In this document: one piece after another, positions 42,436 through 56,238 of the stretch | How the letters are laid out: every line of letters starts with the position of its first letter | Position numbering within the stretch: position 1 is the first letter of the stretch | Assembly (NCBI GenBank): GCA_028554645.1 | Contig: JAQOOI010000018.1 | Location: 1,488,001 to 1,552,000 of the forward strand | Origin: Omphalotus guepiniiformis | Lineage: Eukaryota > Basidiomycota > Agaricomycetes > Agaricales > Omphalotaceae | Direction: 5' to 3' | DNA length: 64,000 bases | Notes under the pieces: generated by a model | Seen by the model: only the letters and a program-made list of their open reading frames with translations | Databases searched by the model: none | What the model was told of the DNA's origin: nothing | Program-made: the position numbers and the translations under genes

Positions 42436-45400
42436 CATACCGAGTGAGGGGTTTGTGTTCTGAATCAATAAGCGCTCAAGCGCTAAACGTCCTAACAACA
42501 CCGTTGTGGTAGACTTCCTCCAAAAGTACATTTCCATTTCACGTCGTGTACTGTAACCTAGCGGCCCTGCGACTCAAAATGAACCTCAGGCGCATTTTTT
42601 ACGGAGTACAGTGGAGGTAGAGAAAATATTGATACCGAATCGTACCTATCATTTAAGCACTGGCACAACAGTTTGGCCCGGGCGACATTCAGTGACAGTG
42701 CTTAGCTGCCAAGTCCGAATCCTGTGCGCTTGTGTCATTCCGTAGCAGTAAGTACGCTCTTATTTCTCCAACACACTTACGTGTGATGTTGCTCAAGGCC
42801 CCTGAGCAGAACAGATTAATCAAGAGTGATATTGAAGCTTGAACTCTACCGCTTCTCTCATCAGGGGGTGAGTTCAACAAGCTGCTCCAAAACGGTAAGT
42901 AGTCGATACTTATTGCACCGCCTCGAGTGACGAAGGCCGGGTCCGACGCTATCCTCAAATGCTCGGCGCATATAGTAACAAAGGTGCCTTTGTAATGATA
43001 AAAGGGCTTGCATCCCTTGACACGGTCACCCAGACACTTTTATCATTAGCCAAGGCCCAACACGAAGTCCAGTCGATGATACTCCTTATCCTCTGGATGT
43101 GTATATCAAGTTCTCTTTGAACCGTGACATTGCCCTGAGGCAGATTTGAACTTCTATGCCATGGCCCGATGGTCTCTCTATCCTTACACACACTCCTACA
43201 GAAAACGAGAAACGAGAAAGGAAATTGGTCCTTGGAAGCAACCCCGCAGGAAATAATTCTACTGTTTCTATACTGTGTACCCGTTCGGCAATTAGGAAAC
43301 CCTTCTAGTTGCGTCATGCGACGCATCGAGCCATAGTCCGGGGAATTGAAGTGCTAGCAATGCATCATAAGAACAGAACATCACTGCAAAGTTAGTTTCT
43401 CGCGTACGTTCAATCGATGCGCTACATATACATTTAGTAAGTTAAATGTAGCCCATGAAACCCATACTGACTGCAAACGTCTGTGATTTCAGTATGTATC
43501 TCACTTTGTTAGCAAAAGGCTGTGGTACGAGCTTGAGCTGGGCCCCAAGCTTGAGCTAGATCACTGGTCACCAACTGCTCAGCGCTCAACCCTGGAAACA
43601 GGAAAGGGACTAACTGACGGGGATTATATTTTATAGGTAACCCAAACTGCACATGACATTACATATGTAGTACCAAGTACAATTCGTACATACATACATT
43701 CAAACGTGATTTCCCAGGGACTCGGACTATAAAGTGGAGTACCATTGAATGATATATACCTACTGTTGAGATCCGTCCAGGACCGAACGACCGAACGACC
43801 GAACCTGAAGTTACTTACCCCGGGATTAGACACACCAAAAACACGAGGACCTCCTTTGAATTCGGACTCGGAGACGTCGCTTCGAGAGCATTCAAGAACA
43901 AGAACTTGCCCACTCGTGACCAAGTTGAGTTTGTAGGGGTCGACCTCGACACCGTTCTCGGAGGTACTCAGGCTAGACTTCCCTTGCCTTTTTTTTTGTT
44001 ATACGCTGAAACAACTGCGAAACAAGTCGACCGCGGGATCTCGAGGATATTCTAATTAGTAGCCAAGTTCCTCCGTTAATTCAAGCCCAAGAAGCCTTGC
44101 AAGATTTCGTTGCGTTGTCTAAATGCAGAGCAGAGTATCGTAAGTAAATGTTGGCCCTGGCGAAAGATTATTCTCGGTGCGATTTAGACCTCGACGTACA
44201 TACCATTCCTCCGTGTCCGAGTCTATGATAATGACATATGTCCCAGCATGATATGTACATCGCGAATACCGGGCCTCGCGAGGTACATATTTCAATTGCT
44301 CAGGTAGTAGGTTCCGTCTACCTTGACAGGCGTATGACCCTCGTAGGCCTCAGGACCCTCTTGAGAATCAGAATCACAGATAAGAATCAGAGACATGCAC
44401 AGTGATAGGAGGTCCACGAAAAAGGCACCAATCCCCCGAATGACAACAAAATCCAGACGAAATCACGGCTGGAGGAAGTGCAAGTAACAGCTATGCCAGG
44501 CTATGCCCCCTTGTGATCACGACAGTCCACGACTGTTATAGCGTCTCGTCTGCGCATGTGTTGTGTTGAATGAGATCTATACATAAACGGTCAGCTACTG
44601 GACGATACATATTCTCAATCTCGTGCACTGACCCTGGCAGAAACATGCATGTGCAACCAGTGCAAGGATTGACTTTTGAACTGTTGCCTAGTGGGTTTGA
44701 GATATGGCCCTTGGGGATGAGAGCTGGTAGACAGACTGGATCATCTCGCGATTGTTCGGTCGTCATCCCAAGGCGCTGTGAATTGGCGGGACTCGCACAT
44801 AGTCATTCCTGTCATCTCGAGCAATTCGTAGACCGGATACTTCGGATTGCATCATCATTCTGAGCGCCAGAATAGGATGAGGAATCGTGTAGATGTGGAT
44901 GTACTCACATAGCGCGTGTATATGGCAAGGAATGGCAGACCTCCGTTTCGTGCGGGCAAGACGTCGATTGGGGGTTCATTCGAATTTCGCCTATCCGAGG
45001 AAACTTGACACCGAGTTCACGTCGGCCGACAAACGACGTAAGGAGCTTGGCACGTATGTACCGCCTCCTTCGCTTGTCGCAAGCTGCCCTGAACCATTAT
45101 ATCTATCTGTACACGCGCGTCGCAGGGGCGGAGTTATCGGACCCACCGGGGATGCAATGCGGCCACATTGATCATTTTAATCATTTCCTGCGGACACGAC
45201 GTGACGGACAAGTGAAATAACCGACAAGCGTCCGAGTTGTCAGGACGTGTATGTATAGATAGATCGAGTTTCGAACGAATTTACTTACCCTTTCGAAATG
45301 AATGAATGAATGAATTGTTCACCTCGTTTGTACGGTTCAAGCGAGATTTATTTATTTGAAGTTTCATCGAGCAAGGAGGTTGTGTAAGAGAGTGTCATGA

Positions 45401-46675
45401 AACAGGTGTCATTTCATTCAAGTCGCTTGTCCCTATACATGACAGTACATGAGACGGAGATAAAGCAGGCCTGGCGGTTAGAACACCCGTGATCCTTACG
45501 GAAACATGAAATACTTACGGCGATTACTTGTGAAAGCATAGCTCCATCTGTACATCGAGTTCCGTTTCATGGAGAGAGGAATTGAGTGGGCTCAGAAAGT
45601 TTAGATGGCGGACGATACCGTATGCCTACAGCTTTACGGCTATAAACGTGCAACCCCGTGGTATGGTAATGGCAAGGGATTTGAGAGTTTTGAGAAAGTG
45701 AATATACGGAAGAGATTCACTTGCTATTAATATGGCAGTGTGGGGCCGATTACGGGAAGTCTATGAGTTGATTGGCCGCATGACTGTGTCTGGGCCCACA
45801 AGTATGAGGAAAAGAGACCTTCATTTTAGTACATGAGCATTACATGGAGACGACTAGAGTGACAAACCTGGAGAGAGAGCTTCAGCAGCCTGGGCGAGAG
45901 CTTTGGGGCAAGCGGCGCGCGCTGGCAGGGGACAGAAGAAAAAAATAAAGATACTCCGGCCCGGCCAGATAAATATGGAGTGTTACACCCGGGCCTGACA
46001 TGGCCTGACAACGAACCCTTTGGGTGGGCACGAGAAATTAGGTTGGTTGCGCAATTTGGCCAAGGGTTCGTCACAGGGCCGTCTTTCCGTATTTGCAGTA
46101 GTTCGGATTTGAAACGCTAATCATCCGGGTAAGAATTGGTATCAACAAGTCACGGAATTTTGTGACAGACAGAAAGGTGCTCGGAGATGTTCAGATAAAG
46201 ATGACCTCGTGCCACCGATGAGAATGCGATATAGGCGGGGTATGCGGACAGTGGCCGTACATTTCGAATTCATCGATCTTTGGAGGTGCAACGTATGCAC
46301 AGGGAAGGGAAGCACTGCGAGAATGGAATACGAGGACCAAACTCGGAGGAGAAGATGGTGGACAAGGAAGAATTCGGAGTTAGACGGAGTTTAGGGAATT
46401 CAAAAACCTTATGAAGCTGAGATGCAGGGAGAGCTGAGATATGTTTCATGTTTTTTTTTCATTTTCTAATTTCTTTTGAATTTTTTTTATTTAGGTAACA
46501 AGCGTGACAAAATAGTGGATACAGTATCGGGTACTATACGCGGCTAGACTGACGTGCAGTGCCTTTTTGAGCAGAATCGCTGGCACGAGATCAAGCATGT
46601 CTTGCTTTGCTTTAAGAGCCTCCTCATCTCCTGCTTTGTCCCGGTTCGTCAAATGCCCAACCACCCCGACGCGAC
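42436..46675. other. Intergenic, 4.2 kb, largely unexplained
   Basis: The first about 100 bp (42436-42530, minus) belong to the helicase fragment cut by the KDZ insertion. Beyond that I recognise no gene. A minus-strand stretch at 42690-43330 has several intron-like junctions and two open frames (89 and 123 codons) but no known motif. Simple repeats: CGAACGAC units near 43780-43805 and four AATG units near 45298-45312. The promoter of the Zn2Cys6 gene lies at the right end. Confidence 0.45.
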
Positions 46676-49150
46676 ATGAATCATCCTTCCAGATCTTCTC
46701 CTCCGCCCTCTCCTTCTTCCAGTCGTGTTCGTCTAGGTGATCCCCCGCCCCCGCCTCCGCCTCCCGCCTCCCACCAGACTCCTTTACCTTCCATTCGTCA
46801 ACTTCATCCGTATCTTCCTCCTTCAGGAGCTATCGGTCACTTGCAGCCAGACTCTATTTCTTATCCTTACTCTCAGCATCAACCCCCTTTTCATTCACCC
46901 GTCCCTTTGCGTCATGAACAGGATCTTTATGCGCCTCCCGAGTCGGATGGGGAGGATTTGGAAGCTCAGGGTCCTCCAAAGAAGAAACGTCGTAGGCAAG
47001 CTCTTAGCTGTACTGGTCAGTCAAACTTGGCACGTCTTGTTTCTTATCTCATCCTCACGTCTGGCTCTGCCTTTTTTCATATCGATCCCTATTCTCGACC
47101 CACATTCTGGGCATAACCGTTCATTTCTGCTTCGTACATTACACCTTGTGACCTCCTCCGCTCGTGATGCAGAGTGTAAACGGCGTAAGATCAAGTGTGA
47201 TAGGTAAGTCGCCGAACAATCATTTCGTTTTATTTTCAGCCTCGTTGATAACGTGCTTCCGGTTAGGAACCAGCCTTGCGCTCCTTGTACCCGACGTGGA
47301 GAGCAATCTAAATGCCAGTGGCACATCGTCGAGCCTGTGTAAGTCTCACTGGTTACTTCCATTCCATTCTACCCATCATTCATTCCTTTCCGTTTCATTA
47401 CCCAACCCCCCAAACTAATTTCATTTCGAACCCGACCCGTAAAAAAAAATGTTCCAATTCACACCCCCTCCCTGCATGTCCATATAACCCCCCTACATCC
47501 CCATCAAGTCGACTGACATCACGTTCTGCCCCTTCCCCTTCCTCCTCCAGTGAGAAGTACGTCAGTCGCGCCGAGTTCGATGCATTAAAGACACGAGTCG
47601 AGAAACTAGACGCTCTCGTTCAACAGCTCACAGGTTCCAATGACTCGATCCCCGGACCTAGCCTAGTCGCACACTCTCCGATTAACCCTAGTGGTCTTGC
47701 CGCGCCTGTCGGGGAGGTAGCCGCTGCGGATGCTGTCGTTGCTGCACCACCACCAACTGGACACTCACTATATTACCAATTTGGCAGCCACCATCAAGGC
47801 ACGCTTAGCTCTACGGGGCATGGCGTGCCAGGGTCGGTCGGCGAGGCTATGCAAGCTCCTCAACCGCATCTATCCCCTAAGATTCTCAGTGGATCCCATC
47901 TAGACGCGTCAACTTATCATTCCAGCAACCTCTCTTCTTACCGTCATCACACGCACACACCTCAGCCTACCACCACCCGACAGATGCCTCCACCAACGAA
48001 CTATCCATCGGACTCTGCGGCGCCGGCCTCGATTCATCATCAAAGACAACATCATTCACAATCAGGTAGGAACACCACTTTTCCTGCGACACTCTGCCGA
48101 ACTAATTCCTCATCTCTCTTCTTCCTCCTTCTCGGCATCAGCTTCGACTCGACGTACACACACTCGTCAAGGTTCTCGTGGCTCTATCGGTTCTGTAGGC
48201 TCTCATGGTTCATCTTCGATGCAATCGCCACTCGTGACCGTTGGTGGATTACCATCTGCTGCAGCAGGGAGTACTTCACCGATTCATCAGACTCGAGCTT
48301 CTCCGGTCGTTGCGGCATCTTCGGCCTCATCCTCCAATCTCAAGCATTCACCTCTTTCCCTGGCTTCAATAACGTCTCCATACAATAGCAGTAATTCACC
48401 TCCTTCTCATGGAGATTCGGCAAGTGGTACTGGCGTCGACGCACCTACATCATCAAGCTCACCATCCCTAGCACCAGGTCCATCTTCGTCAATTGCGATT
48501 GTAGGATCTTCGGCTTCTTCTCCAGTCCAGTCAAAAAACTTCTACGCGCAGACGCTCAAGCTGGGCGAACGTCTGCGCCAGCATTTCCTCACATACATAA
48601 CCCTGCCCCTCCTCCTCCTCATGCTCATGCTCCGTCTCCACCTCAATCTCACCCTCATAATCCCTATACACCGTACGGACCCTACCCACCTTACGGATCA
48701 TACTCTTACCCAGCACCAACACCCATCTCAACTGGAAACGGTAAAGGAAACGGAAACGGAAATGGGTCAAGAAGCGGGAATGGAAATGGAGGTAGTTCAT
48801 CAACGAGAGGAGAACGAAGACCCAGCTTTACTACTACTACGACCACGACGAACTTGCCACGCACGTTATCACCTCCTTCGAAATCACCTACTACCGCGGC
48901 GGATAGAACGCCTACACCGACGCAGTCTCAGATTACACCAGTTGCAACTTCCTCGACCTCAGCACGCGGTGCAGCACCTATGGAGTTGGACGTGGATTCA
49001 CGAGTCGGGGTACCTTCTTCATCACCCTCTATACGATCGAGGGAGCGGGAACGGGAAAGGGAACGTGGGAGGAGAGACGAGCCTAGACGTGGATGGGTAC
49101 GACCTAAGGAGAGGTCAGAACACGAAGATGACCGTCGCATGATTGATTAA
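46676..49150 (+). CDS. Zn2Cys6 (fungal binuclear cluster) transcription factor
   Basis: Exons 46676-47015, 47173-47203, 47267-47338, 47551-48065 and 48142 onward. The zinc cluster is assembled across three exons: SCTECKRRKIKCDR, then NQPCAPCTRRGEQSKC, with basic KKKRRR just before it. A heptad linker/coiled coil for dimerisation follows (EKYVSRAEFDALKTRVEKLD). The rest is Ser/Pro/His-rich low complexity, with no fungal-specific middle homology domain recognised. The predicted C-terminus (PISTGNGKGNGNGNGSRSG to RPKERSEHEDDRRMID, stop 49150) is in a different frame from the exon starting at 48142. The switch must occur between about 48520 and 48620, and I found no canonical intron there. DNA targets unknown. 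Confidence 0.85.
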
Positions 49151-51299
49151 CCTAATACCACCACCACCACTCCTCGAGCACCGGTGGCTCCAGGTATCAC
49201 TCATTGTTTTCTTTCTTTCCTTTCCTTTCCGCTTTTTTTCTGTTTGTTTTTTTGCAATTAAAAATCCTATTTGTCGTCGCCACCGCCGCTCATCAACAAT
49301 TTTTTTTTAACATGCGGAATTTTTTGGAGGGGCCGCTCAGTACATTCTTGTAAAACATAAATACTTACTCGTATATAATTGCTTCTATTCTTGTAATTCC
49401 ATTGCATTTTGCATTCGACCACACGTCGTGTCTGTTGTCTCGAGGGTATCTCTTCATTCATGCATACATTCATGATGCACACAAGTTTTACGAATTACCG
49501 AATTCCATCTGGGCCTGGCAAATGCCGAAGGGTATGTAGAGGTCACCGGACCGAACACGCCGTTTGCGCAAGAGAATCGAGATTACGCCGAATCTCTGTG
49601 CATACACAAGTTCGAAATCTGTACATAGAGGCAAACCAATTTTGGCTTGTCTTCTTTCTCGGTGTTTCCGAGGCTTTTCTCCGGGCACTCCGTGCTTCGA
49701 AACTTGCTTGTCACGTCTGCGGGAGACTCAGTCACTGCGGTTCTTTGGTTCTTTGGGTTCTGACTCGTTCCTTGCCACTTGGTTGGCGTTTACATACTTA
49801 CCTCAATTCGTAGTAGGTATCTTCTGCATGCATAACGCGAAACGGCTGGCTAGATTCCGGCTTGGGATCTGCTGAGATGAATCAAGTATTGCACTCCGTT
49901 CGTAAAAAAACTATTATCCGTAAGTAGCACATCTAGCACTATTCCGTAACAACAAAAAATCTCCTGCTGGCAGTTCATATCGATCAAGGACTCGGTATAC
50001 ATACATACACAGGTATAATCAGCTGACTCATTTGGGTATTCATAGAGATGGAGGTAAGTACGACCCCCGTTGGCTCCGTGATACTAGCCTAAGACCTACT
50101 TACACCCACCCTCCCGGTTAAGTACGTTCTCTTTCCAAGTCCCCTCGATCTAATCTCAGCGAGTCCGTTCTAGCCGCTAGCAAGGCATGTTGAGTCCTCG
50201 AGGAGAATAAGTAAGTAAGTCTCCTACTACGCCAAACAAAGTCGTCGTTCATCGTGACGGGGTTGACAAGATGAATTGAGACTCCACTGGCACTGGGTTC
50301 AGTGCCGAGAACCTTGGATCAATACAATATATGTACACACATAGTATGTACTAAGTAACGTCAAGGATACATGCCACTGGGGGTGATTAGTCGATAGGGT
50401 GTACAAAAAATTCATACAAAATTCAACTCAGCGACATCTTTCAATCCGTCCAAACCGTAAGCTGGCGCACTCTGGAGCACTCAGTCAAGGCTAGACCGCC
50501 GTGCCTGACATGTTCCACAAATTACAATCGTTCAAAGCAGATATATTTTATTTATTTGCGGGGAAGGTCCATCCCATCTGCCACTAGTAACTACTAGTAA
50601 CCCTTAGTCCTTGACACTAATTTATGAAACCCACATGTACACATCAGAACTAACGCTACAGACTTTCCCCCTAATGGTTATGCGAACAGCATTTTGCGGT
50701 TGCGTTATTAAACCCCTCGACCGGGAGTTAAGTATGCCACTACTAGTCGGTAGCGGGACCGTGAATAGAATAAGTAAGGCCTAGAAGTAGTTAAGACGGG
50801 TAGAAGGTGAAACAACTGAAAAAAAGTACATTGTCCGTTATGTCCCTTCAAGATTTCGAGATCGAGTCTAATCTGCCGGAGGCATTGTGCATTTGCAATG
50901 AGGAAGGGACAGGAATCAGGATATTGCTTGTCTCTAGTCTGTATTCCGAGTACGATGAACAGGAGGTTCCGTCCAAGTCTAACGCAATTTCGGAGATCGA
51001 TGCCTCCTCATTGAACAAAAGCCAATCCGATGGGATGGGGCATCTTGCTACTATACCCGGGAAAACGCAAAACGTTCACGGCTGGAAGCGCCCGATAGCA
51101 CATGCACACCAACCAAATCAACGATATATTAGATAGCGAGAAACATACGACTGAAAAAAGTAAACCAACGGATAATGCAAAGACCGGAAAATAATATAAT
51201 TAAAAGAATATCTTACTAACAGTTGAAACCAGTCCAAATCCTTCCACCAATATCCATGCGTTCACGCACCCGGTTTTTTAGGTCCTACTTCAGAAGCTA
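49151..51299. other. Intergenic, 2.1 kb, no gene recognised
   Basis: Open frames up to 134 codons occur on both strands, but none has a motif or splice pattern I could support. Homopolymer-rich 3' flank of the Zn2Cys6 gene near 49200-49310. Confidence 0.45.
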
Positions 51300-53661
51300 T
51301 CAATCCCAGACCAACTTACCCCTATCATCCACCGTCGCATTCATCCCGCCACTCTTCGCTTTTCCGCTCTTCACACTATACTGCTCTTCAATCCTAACCT
51401 TTTCCAACTCTCGCTTATGTCTCTGAAGCGTAGCAAGCCTCTGCTTCTCAGCCTCAACTTTAGCCGTTTTCTGCGCTTCTCGTTTCGCAGCATTCTGACG
51501 CTGACGTTTGGTGATTGTCTCCGGAGCACTAGAAAGCGAAGAAGAAGCTTGCGTGAATGAGGACGACGGAGATTGTTCTACGTAAAAACGTAAGTTCACC
51601 GTCGTAAGTAAAACGAAGAACAAAAACACAAACTCGAGCGCCCACTCCTCTTAACGACACCCCACCCATCATCTTCACCGTCCGCATCTGCGTCTGCCTC
51701 GCCTTCGTTGAACCCACTTCCACCAGTCCCAGTACGACCGATAACCCCGCTTGGACCTGTAGAAACATCTTCGTAATCTCCCCACGAGAACCCCTTTGCA
51801 GGCTTCTCTCCGGGACCGGGTTGAACGCGCATGACGCGTGAATACGTCGCGTAGTCTGGCGTAGAGAGCATACTATTAAGCAACGAGGTAATTAGTAACA
51901 AGGAACTCTACAGAGGATGTGAAGAAGAACAGTAAAACAGATAAGGATGATATCATTCCAAACAACATATTATTGCCCGTCAGGCTAAAACGACATCGCG
52001 AAAACCCGAAGGGCAGGAAGCTGAAGTTGACGGAACTATGATCCGTCTCATCTGATAACGAGCAATAAAACCCAGAAGGTGATTCTCTAGGACCCTGCGC
52101 AAAAAAAATCGATTTCGGGATGAACCTAATCATTGCACCGCATCATGTCATGTCGTTAAAATATGATCACTGCAGCGGAGATATGCGAGTCCCCAAAGGT
52201 CCCCAACTGCATGCGCGACCATTCAAAGGGCTCTCGAGCGTTCCGATTATCGGAACACGGACCTTGAACCCACACTCGTGTTCAAAACCAAAATGAAAAG
52301 TGATACGGATCATAAGGACGGAAGGTCAAAAGATGTCAATGGCAAAGATAAACCATAAAAGTTGACATGGCAAATGCCGGTATGAACTGTTGGGTTCAAA
52401 ACAACGGTGAACGGAGAAGTGAAGAGGGGACGGCATTCTCTGAGGTGGGTCAAGAGGATGGAGTTGCGGCAATAAGCGATGCCCAAAAGAATATGGTAAC
52501 ATTCAAGGTGGAGCGCGAGCGATAGGGTCAGGTGAAGGCGGGGAAGTGAGGAATGGTAGAAAACGAGGATAAAGCATGGCAAGATGAACAGGAGAAATGA
52601 AGGGGGACAACAAAGCCTCGGGAACGGGAGGGAAAAGGGTATTGATATGCAAAAGAGAGAATGGAAAGATGGAAGAAACGAGCAACGAGAACAAAAAAAA
52701 ATCAACAAACTCACTCTTCAACGCCTGTCTTTCTCGGTTTCGGAAGCAATCTTTTCGCTAAAGGCTGTCTCTCCGCAGCCCCACCGAGGACCGCTTCGTC
52801 ATTCTCGCCTTCGTCGTCCTCTTCCTCCTCTGTTCTAGCTTCAGCGGAGGACGACGTCTCAGTAGTGACGCTAGCAGTGGTATACTGCCCTGCATCGCTA
52901 ACAGCACCAGCACCATCAATATTCTTCTTGTCACCTCGCCGGGAGACCCTGGTCCATTCACCGTCAGTGTCAGTTGCAAGCGACGCTACAGATTGTTGGA
53001 GCTCAGCAGAAGACGGTTCCGCCGCTGTATGAGCTTTCGCCTTCGCCTGCGGCCCGGGATTTGGCTCAGGGACAGATGGTGAATGTTTAGCGCCGCTAGT
53101 AGTAGAAGACTGCAATGTCGATTGAGATTGGTTTTGTTGTTTCCGCTGGCGTCTCGATTTTTTCGACTTGGTCGTTGTTGATGGTGGTACCCTAGATTCT
53201 TCGGCAGCAGACTCTGTAACCACAGGACCAGGAGAGGATTCGTCGGCCTTTGCTTTCTCTTCCTTCTCCGCCTGTACCACTGCCACCGGTGTAGCCTTGC
53301 CACCTTTTCTCTTCTTACCCTTCTTCCCCTTTACGACAGACGTGCCATTTCCCGTCCCTGCATCCACTTCATCAGACCCTGCAGCATCAAATTGACCAGG
53401 AATGACAGCGGGAAACGGGACCACTGTAGGTGTCGCGGTCCCAGCTGTATCCGCGCCAACGCCAACAGCTGCTGCATCACCAGAAGATTTCTTCTTCCCT
53501 TTCCCCCTCTTTTCGTCCAAAGAACCACCACCACCACGAGCATTATCAGAACTTGAGCTTGAACCAGCGGTAATTTGCTGGTACCCAAATCCAACAGCCC
53601 CAATAACAACAGCACCAGTAACCACCATTTGTGGTGTCATATACGACTGAGTAGCCCCCAT
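51300..53661 (-). CDS. Membrane-anchored low-complexity protein of unknown function
   Basis: Minus strand, ATG at 53661. The N-terminus is one membrane segment (MVVTGAVVIGAVGFGYQQI). It is followed by about 300 residues of Ser/Thr/Lys/Glu-rich sequence with Lys blocks (KGKKGKKRKGGK, SKKSRRQRKQQ) and a short ordered motif, DTDGEWTRVSRRGDKK. The exon ends near 52723 (GT donor after GVEE) and resumes at an AG near 51881 with MLSTPDYATYSRVMRVQPG and GEDDGWGVVKRSGRS. A third exon (about 51578 to 51300) is a charged helix, ITKRQRQNAAKREAQKTAKVEAEKQR, ending GKLVWD. The first intron would be about 840 nt, far longer than others here. The C-terminal WGVV and KRQRQNAAKR motifs are known to me from uncharacterised basidiomycete proteins. 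A membrane-tethered adaptor is possible, but that is inference. Confidence 0.65.
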
Positions 53662-56230
53662 TTTCGAAAGAAAGTTGATGTAGGTGTAAAAGGCGAACGA
53701 GTTTGAGACGGGAGGAGGAAAGCAATTGGCTTGGGATGCTAATTTCACAGGCGAATGAGACTCTTTGTTGCTGCCTGTGACGTGGAATTCCCAAAACGTG
53801 ATCGTGTTGCCGCGGCGGCAAATATCTTCGCGTACACAACGCCACATAACGCGTCTGAGGGCCGAGTTGGGTAGCCTAGGCCCTGCCGTTCTACCGATGC
53901 TCAACGTTCAACCGTAGTAGTACCATGACACTACTTACAATGAACGCTAACTTGAGGCAAATTAGACTCAAAGAGGAATGTTAGATTAGCTAGCTGAATG
54001 ATCAATGCAAGTAAATGTCGCGCGTCTCGGCGGAGAAACTACCAGTTTAGTGGTTTCTTTCAGAACTCGGATATATAGAAATGCTCATATTCGTAGAGAA
54101 GTACAGCGTACAATAGCCATCTATAGCCCAGGATATAGATCTGGAAGGTCGTATGTACTGGTAATAAAAATAACGGCATACGAAGATTCGATTCTTTCTA
54201 CTTACTACTATAGCGGGCCTCGGGTTCAATTTTTCCGGAGAATTGGCACTAGAGGACCGCCTTCTCTAGCACAATGCCAGTTGAGACATCGAAAGGTAGT
54301 GGAGAGACCAAAAGCCGAAGTCTATCTTGGGAGACAAAGAACTGAAAGTAAGATGAATTGTAGCGGGAACAGACCACCTATGATCGAGCGCAATACATCT
54401 GGATTGAAGTACATATGTATACCTGCAGGTCAACAATCGCCCCCACTAGAAGAAGAAGAGCATCGCGTTAACTTGAAGTCGAGAACGCTTGAACAAATCT
54501 AGACCGCATATAACGGTCCAAGTATCTTCCGAGCTGGATCCACTTGTTCATTTCCCTATTCTTGGCCACCACGAAACTGCGCAGCGAGAACCTCCACCTC
54601 CATTGCGTTCTCGATCCCGTGTTATCAACGCGTTTATTTACATTGACGAATGTGTATTGTGATGATAGCTGTTGCAGCGGTGGAGGGACTCGCCTTCATA
54701 TATCATGCATCATGGCCGATATCATGAGCAGGTTCTAAGTAAATGCTAGGTCACTGACGAGTTTCAACCTTAGTCTCTAGTAGGCGTAGACAAATATCAT
54801 AATTGCTTTGTAAACAATGGTCTATATCTGTATCAACATGTTTTTCAAAAGATAAGTAATAGCGAAACTAGTACTCAAAAGATATCTGCACCGTCACGTT
54901 CAAGCCTATAGTGATCGTATTATCAAGAACTGGAAGAGATACATCCCCTCTAGCAATGCATTAGGAGGACATAGAAGTTACAGCGTTCTGGACACTAAAA
55001 CGGGTACTAAGCCGAAGAGCTCGCAAGGAACTTGAGATTTACACTTACAAAGATATGTTCTGGAAGGGAAGACGTGTTCTGACCCAGGAGTATCAGGGAG
55101 TATCCAATGCAGATAGCCTTCGTGATTCGCTACTGTTAAACCGTACCGTTCTGTACGACGCAGTATGATCGTTTTCCATAACGGAAAGCGGTCAAAAGTA
55201 CACAGTAGCTTGTGCGCTGACTCGACCTGAGAGTATATCAAAGCACAGAAATGCTTCAAAATGCGAGCGAAAACTCATCTTGCAGTAAACGTCGCCAATC
55301 TCATCATCCAGTATAGCCACAGCCGTTCAATGAGTCGATAACTGGCGAATGCTTTGTATGATAATGCCATCTTCCGTCTTCCAATTCTGTGTCAAAGTTC
55401 GTAGTGCGGGAATCGAACTGTTTAAACGAGATCCTTTCAACGACGAGAAGACGAGCAATATCATGAGAAGCCCAGCCAATCCAGTCCCGACTCTTTTATA
55501 TCATATACTTCAAAGTCAGTGGGTTACGTTTGAGAATTAACTCTGACCTACGAGGAACAACTCAGTTCAGTCAGGAATCCATGCATCCGAAGGGCGGCTG
55601 GTAAATTTCAAACTTTCAACTCGTCCAGGGACTTGGGCCAAGGAGATACTACATAGTGGTAGGCGAGTGGTTTCTAGTGAGTATACTTCCGCAATAACGT
55701 TAGCTTTGAGGGTGTCTGACGATGTCCTGGTCCTGGTTTAAATTGCGGAGATGGATGAGGAAGAGAAGGTCGTGAGAACTTGAGTTAGCGCTCATTTGGG
55801 TTATGCCGCCCGGCAGGGCCCACTACGGCAATTATGTAAACATTATGCGCTCATCCGAGCAGCGCGCAACGTCAACGCGTCCGCCTGCACAACCCTCAGC
55901 CTGAATGTTGCTTCACTCCGGTCTTTCTCGTCTCGTTGAACATATAATGGTATGTTATATGCTCTTAATCGTCGTACTATAATCGCCACAGACTCACTCC
56001 CACAGTCTGACCATCTTGCGGGCACACTGGACCGATTATAAGTCATGCCTAACAAAAACTTCGAATTCTATTCGTTTCACCTCTTCACCTGGCCATTGGC
56101 CTGGCAGGGCCTGGGCTGGCTTTCATCGCCGCCTTACCTGCGCCTTACTATCCTCAGCGGCCAAAGTACATACGATGCCGAGCGCCAGGTGTACTTCGGT
56201 AGGCTTCGGTCCACCTCGGATCACAAGAAG
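53662..56230. other. Intergenic, 2.6 kb, no gene recognised
   Basis: The largest open frame (54005-54502, plus) has no motif and ordinary codon noise. The promoter of the gene ending at 51300 must lie just above 53661. Confidence 0.45.
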
Positions 56231-56238
56231 ATTCTGAT
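56231..56238. repeat. Target-site duplication of the hAT MITE, left
   Basis: ATTCTGAT, repeated exactly at 56839-56846. Confidence 0.85.

Noticed and set aside
50807..51136. 109-codon frame as a small gene
   Set aside because: No recognised feature or homologue; length is within chance expectation for this composition.
52584..53032. Plus-strand frames opposite the low-complexity gene
   Set aside because: Ser/Pro-rich mirror frames of a repetitive coding sequence on the other strand; no splice or motif support.
54005..54502. 165-codon plus-strand frame as a gene
   Set aside because: No motif, no intron signals, no upstream promoter and frequent rare-looking codons; compatible with chance.
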